Source: UBA2137 sp037968575
GTDB lineage: Bacteria; Pseudomonadota; Alphaproteobacteria; Micavibrionales; Micavibrionaceae
Reading direction: 5' to 3'
Length of the DNA stretch: 16,675 nt
NCBI GenBank assembly: GCA_037968575.1
Contig: JBBKVR010000089.1
Coordinates: 1 to 16,675, forward strand
Shown here: one piece after another, positions 13,197-16,675 of the stretch
Layout: each line of letters starts with the position of its first letter
Numbering within the stretch: position 1 is the stretch's first letter
Translations under genes and position numbers: made by a program
The notes under the pieces: generated by a model
Databases searched by the model: none
What the model was told of the DNA's origin: nothing
What the model saw: only the letters and a program-made list of their open reading frames with translations

Positions 13197-14060
13197 TTAA
13201 AAAAATGTAATCCTGTGCTTTGCAGGTAACAAACTATTGAGCAATGCTTCCAATTGTCTCGGGTTTTCCTGCCTTGCAATCGATGTTGCTGTCAGCCTTA
13301 TCATCATCATAATCAATGTATCTTGATCGGCCGATCTTTCCATTTTTACAGCTAGCGGCGCTAAAATGACCGTTCCCAGAATCGCACCATAGAATGTTGT
13401 TAGCAAAGCCAGCGCCATAGCAGGACCAATACGAGATGGGTCATCAAGTTGAGCCAACATCTGTACAAGCCCCACCAACGTTCCAATAAGTCCCATAGCA
13501 GGTGCTATTTCAGCAGCTTTTCTAAGAGCAGAGGCAGTAAATTCCGCTCTGTCACCATGAAGCCCTGCTTCTTTTGCAAGAACGATATCAATTTGTTCGG
13601 CCTTTGCTCCATCTGTCGCCATTTGCATAGCTTTGAGTAAATACGGATCCGCTTCTAATTCAGCCTCCACACGAGTGAGAGACAAAATACCGTGCTTCTT
13701 CGCGCGCGCTGCCAAATTAACCAGTTGAAATGCATATTCACGCGTATTTCTAATGCGGCGCGTGAAAACCTTGTCTAGTGAAGACACTATTTTTTTAAGC
13801 TCAGGTGCAGAGTAAGAAATTGTTGTTACAGCCAACGTTCCAAAAACGACAATTAAAAGTGACGGTAAATTAAAGAAGTCCGCTTGCGCTTGTCCGATAT
13901 AGGCTGCGACCACAATCAAACCAACGGAAAAAACCAACCCTAAGATTGTTGTGATATCGATAATGTATTGCTGAGGTTCAATTTCAACAGGAAGCGTCGG
14001 ATATGTGACTTCCTTTTCATTTGTTTCTTCGATTTGCGGTTCTTTTTTGGCTTTGGCCAT
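13197..14060 (-). CDS. motA: Flagellar motor stator protein MotA (PomA-like)
   Basis: This 287-residue four-helix membrane protein has TM segments at about 36-56, 66-84, 186-206 and 217-237, and a cytoplasmic loop of about 100 residues between TM2 and TM3 that meets FliG. APAMGLIGTLVGLVQML (186-202) is the conserved ion-channel helix with Pro187, and GPAMALALLTTFYGA begins TM4. A charged N-terminal extension of about 30 residues precedes TM1. I place the start at the ATG at 14060, which has AGGA nine bases upstream, rather than the in-frame TTG at 14069. It sits between fliN and flbD. No motB is next to it in the window, so its partner must be encoded elsewhere. A related MotA/TolQ/ExbB channel is the alternative, made unlikely by context. 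Confidence 0.88.
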   Translation of the reverse strand: MAKAKKEPQIEETNEKEVTYPTLPVEIEPQQYIIDITTILGLVFSVGLIVVAAYIGQAQADFFNLPSLLIVVFGTLAVTTISYSAPELKKIVSSLDKVFTRRIRNTREYAFQLVNLAARAKKHGILSLTRVEAELEADPYLLKAMQMATDGAKAEQIDIVLAKEAGLHGDRAEFTASALRKAAEIAPAMGLIGTLVGLVQMLAQLDDPSRIGPAMALALLTTFYGAILGTVILAPLAVKMERSADQDTLIMMMIRLTATSIARQENPRQLEALLNSLLPAKHRITFF

Positions 14061-14071
14061 AAGGTCCAATC

Positions 14072-14473
14072 CTACATATCATCGCTGTGATCAGATTTTA
14101 CAATCTCGGTCATTGTCACACCAAGCTTGTCCTCGACAACAACAACCTCACCCCGTGCAACGAGGCGATTATTCACATAAATATCAATGGCTTCGCCAAC
14201 CTTACGATCCAGTTCAACAACCGCTCCACGACCAAGTTTGAGTAACTGTGAGACCTGCATGGTTGAGCGCCCGAGAACGGCAGACACTTGCACTGGAATA
14301 TCATAGATGGCTGTTACGTCTTTTGCCATTGGTTCATTCTCGGCAAAATCATCTTCATCGTCCATATTAGGACCAGTGTCCTCAATCTTACTTAAGTCAA
14401 GTCCCTTAGAACCACCACCATCGCCCTTACCGTCATCTTCGGTTTGCGTTACTTCTTCTATGTCATCACTCAT
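14072..14473 (-). CDS. fliN: Flagellar C-ring switch protein FliN
   Basis: This 133-residue protein has an acidic, Gly-rich disordered N-terminus (1-50) and then a SpoA/surface-presentation domain (about 52-127). The domain carries IYDIPVQVSAVLGRS, LLKLGRGAVVELDR and VNNRLVARGEVVVVEDKLGV, the FliN core. FliN forms the lower rim of the C ring that binds CheY-P and helps dock FliH for export. The ATG overlaps the end of fliH by 8 bases, with GGAG about ten bases upstream. The motA start follows 11 bases after the stop. Length and domain are normal for alphaproteobacterial FliN. Confidence 0.95.
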   Translation of the reverse strand: MSDDIEEVTQTEDDGKGDGGGSKGLDLSKIEDTGPNMDDEDDFAENEPMAKDVTAIYDIPVQVSAVLGRSTMQVSQLLKLGRGAVVELDRKVGEAIDIYVNNRLVARGEVVVVEDKLGVTMTEIVKSDHSDDM

Positions 14474-15158
14474 TATCAGTCTGCTCCGTTTCTACTTCGG
14501 TATCTTGGGACTTCTTAACTTTCTGTGCAAGGTCATCTTGTAAAAAACGCTTTATTTTATCCTCAAAGACTTTTGTATCACGAATAGCGCCACCATTCTC
14601 CCATGTAATACGAGCATCATCTTTAGCGATTTCCTTATCTGCAATAACCTCTAACGTATTTTCATCCGCCTGAAACTTAGATTTGATGAATGTATCAATA
14701 GATTCACTATATTCTGGTGCCACATGAATGGTGATTTTCGATTCACCTAAATGTTCTGCCAATACATCCTCAATAATGCCTTCAATTTCACCCAACCCAT
14801 GCTTTTCTTTAAGCATAGGAAATGCATTTTCAAATAAAGCGACAACCGATTTCAATGTTTCGCTTTTAAATTGCTCTTTACGCAACTCTTCAGCTTGCAA
14901 CAAATTTGCAAGATTATGATTGAGCGTTTTGGTCAAATTTTGAATCTGGCCTGTGTAGCCTTCTTCTGATTCACGGAAGCCCTCTGCTTTTCCTTGCTTA
15001 TAGGCCTCATCTTTTGCTTGATTGAGTTCTTCTTGACTATAGGTAGGCGCCACGAAAACTTCCTCTTCTTCAACTTCTAAGGAGAGGTTTTCATGCAATT
15101 CGACATCTGAATCAAATTTATGCGTGTCAAAGAGGTAGGGCTTCTTACTCATTAACAT
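14466..15158 (-). CDS. fliH: Flagellar export regulator FliH
   Basis: This protein of about 230 residues has an acidic N-terminus (VELHENLSLEVEEEE), a long charged coiled coil (about 40-100, AYKQGKAEGFRESEEGY), and a V-ATPase E-subunit-like C-terminal domain with IAKDDARITWENGGAIRD. FliH binds and restrains the FliI ATPase and links it to FliN. The start is uncertain among TTG 15161, ATG 15158 and ATG 15152. ATG 15158 is preferred because it overlaps the fliG stop as TGATG, a common coupled junction. Sequence identity in this family is low, so position between fliG and fliN is an important part of the evidence. Confidence 0.87.
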   Translation of the reverse strand: MLMSKKPYLFDTHKFDSDVELHENLSLEVEEEEVFVAPTYSQEELNQAKDEAYKQGKAEGFRESEEGYTGQIQNLTKTLNHNLANLLQAEELRKEQFKSETLKSVVALFENAFPMLKEKHGLGEIEGIIEDVLAEHLGESKITIHVAPEYSESIDTFIKSKFQADENTLEVIADKEIAKDDARITWENGGAIRDTKVFEDKIKRFLQDDLAQKVKKSQDTEVETEQTDNE

Positions 15159-16174
15159 CAATATACGAGCTCATCTTCGGCTTCGCCAGATGAAATGATG
15201 ATTTCTCCCCTACCTTCTAGGTCTTTGGCAACACTCACGACATATTGCTGAGCATCCTCAACATCTTTTAGACGCACAGGACCCATTGCAGCCATATCTT
15301 CCTTCATAATCTTGGCAGCACGCTCGGACATGTTGGAGAAAAACAGATCCTTGATTGTGTCGGTTGCGCCCTTGAGAGCGACTGGGAGCTTATCCTTATC
15401 AACCGCACGTACCAATGTCTGAATACCTGTCGTATCCAACTTGGTTAGATCATCAAATGTAAACATCAGTGAGCGAATTTTTTCAGCCGAGTCAGGTAAA
15501 CTGTTTTCCAACTGATCCATGAACTTGGCTTCAGCTGTTCTATCCAGCGAATTAAATATATCAGCCATTAATTCATGGGAGTCACGGCGCTGTGTTTTAG
15601 CAAGGTTCGTCATAAATTCGGTACGGAGCGTTTTCTCAACGTCATCAAGAATATCTTTCTGAATAGATTCCATACGCAACATTCTATGAATGACTTCAAG
15701 CGCAAAGTTGTCAGGAAGCAATGCTAAGACTTTAGCGGCATGCTCTGTGCCTACCTTTGAGAGAACAACAGCAACTGTTTGTGGATACTCTTTTTGCAGG
15801 AAATTCGCGAGAATTTCTTCATTAACGTTCCCAAGCTTTTCCCACATGGTACGACCAGCGGGACCACGGATTTCCTCCATGATGCTGTTCACTTTATCTT
15901 CCCCAAGGACCTTACTTAGTAAGCGTTCCGTGCTATCCATCGTTCCGATAAGAGAACTTGTCGAACTCATCTGTTCAGCAAAATCTATGAATAAACGCTC
16001 AACAACGTTGGCAGAGACATGTCCTAGATTGGCCATAGTTTGAGAAACTTCCATAATTTCTTCATCAGCCATATGCTCAAATACGGAGGCACTGTTATCC
16101 TCCCCAAGAGCGAGGAGGAAAATAGCAGCTTTTTCAATGCCCGTCAGCGTTCTGTAATCTTCTTTGGTGCGCAT
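15158..16174 (-). CDS. fliG: Flagellar motor switch protein FliG
   Basis: This 338-residue protein sits at the top of the C ring. The N-terminal domain binds the MS ring FliF (opening TGIEKAAIFLLALGE). The middle domain carries EYPQ (129-132), a variant of the EHPQ motif. The C-terminal torque domain begins with MFTFDDL (237-243) and includes LVRAVDKDKLPVALKGA and the charged helix SERAAKIMKEDM, which faces the stator. Length is normal. The ATG has GAGG five bases upstream and lies 21 bases after fliF. The Tyr in EYPQ is a mild variation that keeps the Pro-Gln contact. Confidence 0.97.
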   Translation of the reverse strand: MRTKEDYRTLTGIEKAAIFLLALGEDNSASVFEHMADEEIMEVSQTMANLGHVSANVVERLFIDFAEQMSSTSSLIGTMDSTERLLSKVLGEDKVNSIMEEIRGPAGRTMWEKLGNVNEEILANFLQKEYPQTVAVVLSKVGTEHAAKVLALLPDNFALEVIHRMLRMESIQKDILDDVEKTLRTEFMTNLAKTQRRDSHELMADIFNSLDRTAEAKFMDQLENSLPDSAEKIRSLMFTFDDLTKLDTTGIQTLVRAVDKDKLPVALKGATDTIKDLFFSNMSERAAKIMKEDMAAMGPVRLKDVEDAQQYVVSVAKDLEGRGEIIISSGEAEDELVY

Positions 16175-16195
16175 ATATGCCTCTTAAATAATACC

Positions 16196-16675
16196 CTAAT
16201 CCTGTGTCATCCAGCCACGCAAGACAGACACTGTCTCGCTTGGATAATTGTTTACAATATCTTCAACCTTCTTCAATGAAGAGGCCTTTACGCGCCCCTG
16301 AACGCGCGTCATATCAATCATTTCATCATCATCACCAATTTCAATGGGCTGAAATCCACTATCAGATGTTGAGCCATTTGGAGCTGCCAGCGCTGGATTG
16401 GTTTGCATGCCTGGTAAAAATTGCGTTCTATCTCCATCTTTTCCGTCAGCGTCTTGAGGTTTTACATCCAGAAGTTTTCCCACCATTGGTTGAAGCACAA
16501 GCAAGATGACTAGAATAATCATAATCGCAACTGTTACGATTTCAGCAGCATCAAGCAAATCCGCGCGCTCAAAGCCCATAATTTTTGAGTCTTCAAGTTC
16601 TCCTCCCGCATCAATATTTGCGAATTGTAGGCTTTCTACAGTAATAATGTCGCCACGTTTTTCAGTATAGCCAAT
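16196..16675 (-). CDS. fliF: Flagellar MS-ring protein FliF, C-terminal part
   Basis: About 160 C-terminal residues are present; the frame stays open to the window edge, so the 5' part lies outside. Visible are the end of the periplasmic region (GYTEKRGDIITVESLQFA), a transmembrane helix (VTVAIMIILVILLVLQPMVG), and a cytoplasmic tail. The tail ends with the FliG-binding segment (MIDMTRVQGRVKASSLKKVE through VLRGWMTQD). FliF forms the membrane ring on which the motor is built. A Met inside this region (16579) is not the start, since the frame continues upstream with FliF sequence. It is the first gene of this flagellar run in the window. Confidence 0.95.
   Translation of the reverse strand: MGYTEKRGDIITVESLQFANIDAGGELEDSKIMGFERADLLDAAEIVTVAIMIILVILLVLQPMVGKLLDVKPQDADGKDGDRTQFLPGMQTNPALAAPNGSTSDSGFQPIEIGDDDEMIDMTRVQGRVKASSLKKVEDIVNNYPSETVSVLRGWMTQD

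Overview
The window looks like chromosome of a low-GC (about 40% by eye), motile alphaproteobacterium. The flagellar genes, including an FlbD-type sigma-54 activator, have the sequence character seen in Rhodospirillales and Micavibrio-like lineages. Several intergenic regions also carry GGAAC-N16/17-CGTT, the promoter of the alphaproteobacterial general stress response (EcfG sigma). The exact order cannot be fixed from this sequence alone. I see no tRNA, rRNA, CRISPR array, insertion sequence or integrase.

Positions 1-9540 are a stress and regulation region. A DUF2383 four-helix-bundle protein (135-584) reads rightward from a perfect EcfG-type promoter. A tight leftward operon (3201 down to 625) starts from a second perfect EcfG-type promoter. 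It encodes a DUF883/YqjD-like membrane-anchored protein, a YqjE/holin-X-like membrane protein, a 54-residue one-helix membrane protein, an Amidoligase_2-family ligase and a class I glutamine amidotransferase-like (C26) peptidase. A type IB topoisomerase (3352-4416) is divergent from this operon and overlaps, tail to tail, an OmpR-family response regulator (4392-5123). An ECF sigma factor (5247-5789) follows. A hybrid histidine kinase (5831-8047) and a DUF1328 mini-membrane protein (8154-8330) lie on the minus strand. Rightward again come a 74-residue protein resembling the N-terminus of anti-sigma factors (8480-8704) and a secreted Thr-rich EF-hand protein (8797-9486). Each of these two has its own perfect EcfG-type promoter.

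Positions 9539-16675 are a leftward flagellar cluster. In transcription order it is fliF (5' end outside the window), fliG, fliH, fliN, motA, flbD and flhA. These encode the MS ring, the C-ring switch, the export ATPase regulator, a stator subunit, the flagellar transcription activator and the export gate. Most junctions overlap or are under 30 bp; the exception is 128 bp before flhA.

The most interesting unit is the EcfG-promoted operon at 625-3201. It couples a predicted amide-bond-forming ligase and a predicted amide-hydrolysing peptidase to three small membrane proteins, and is a candidate for an undescribed stress-induced modification system at the inner membrane.
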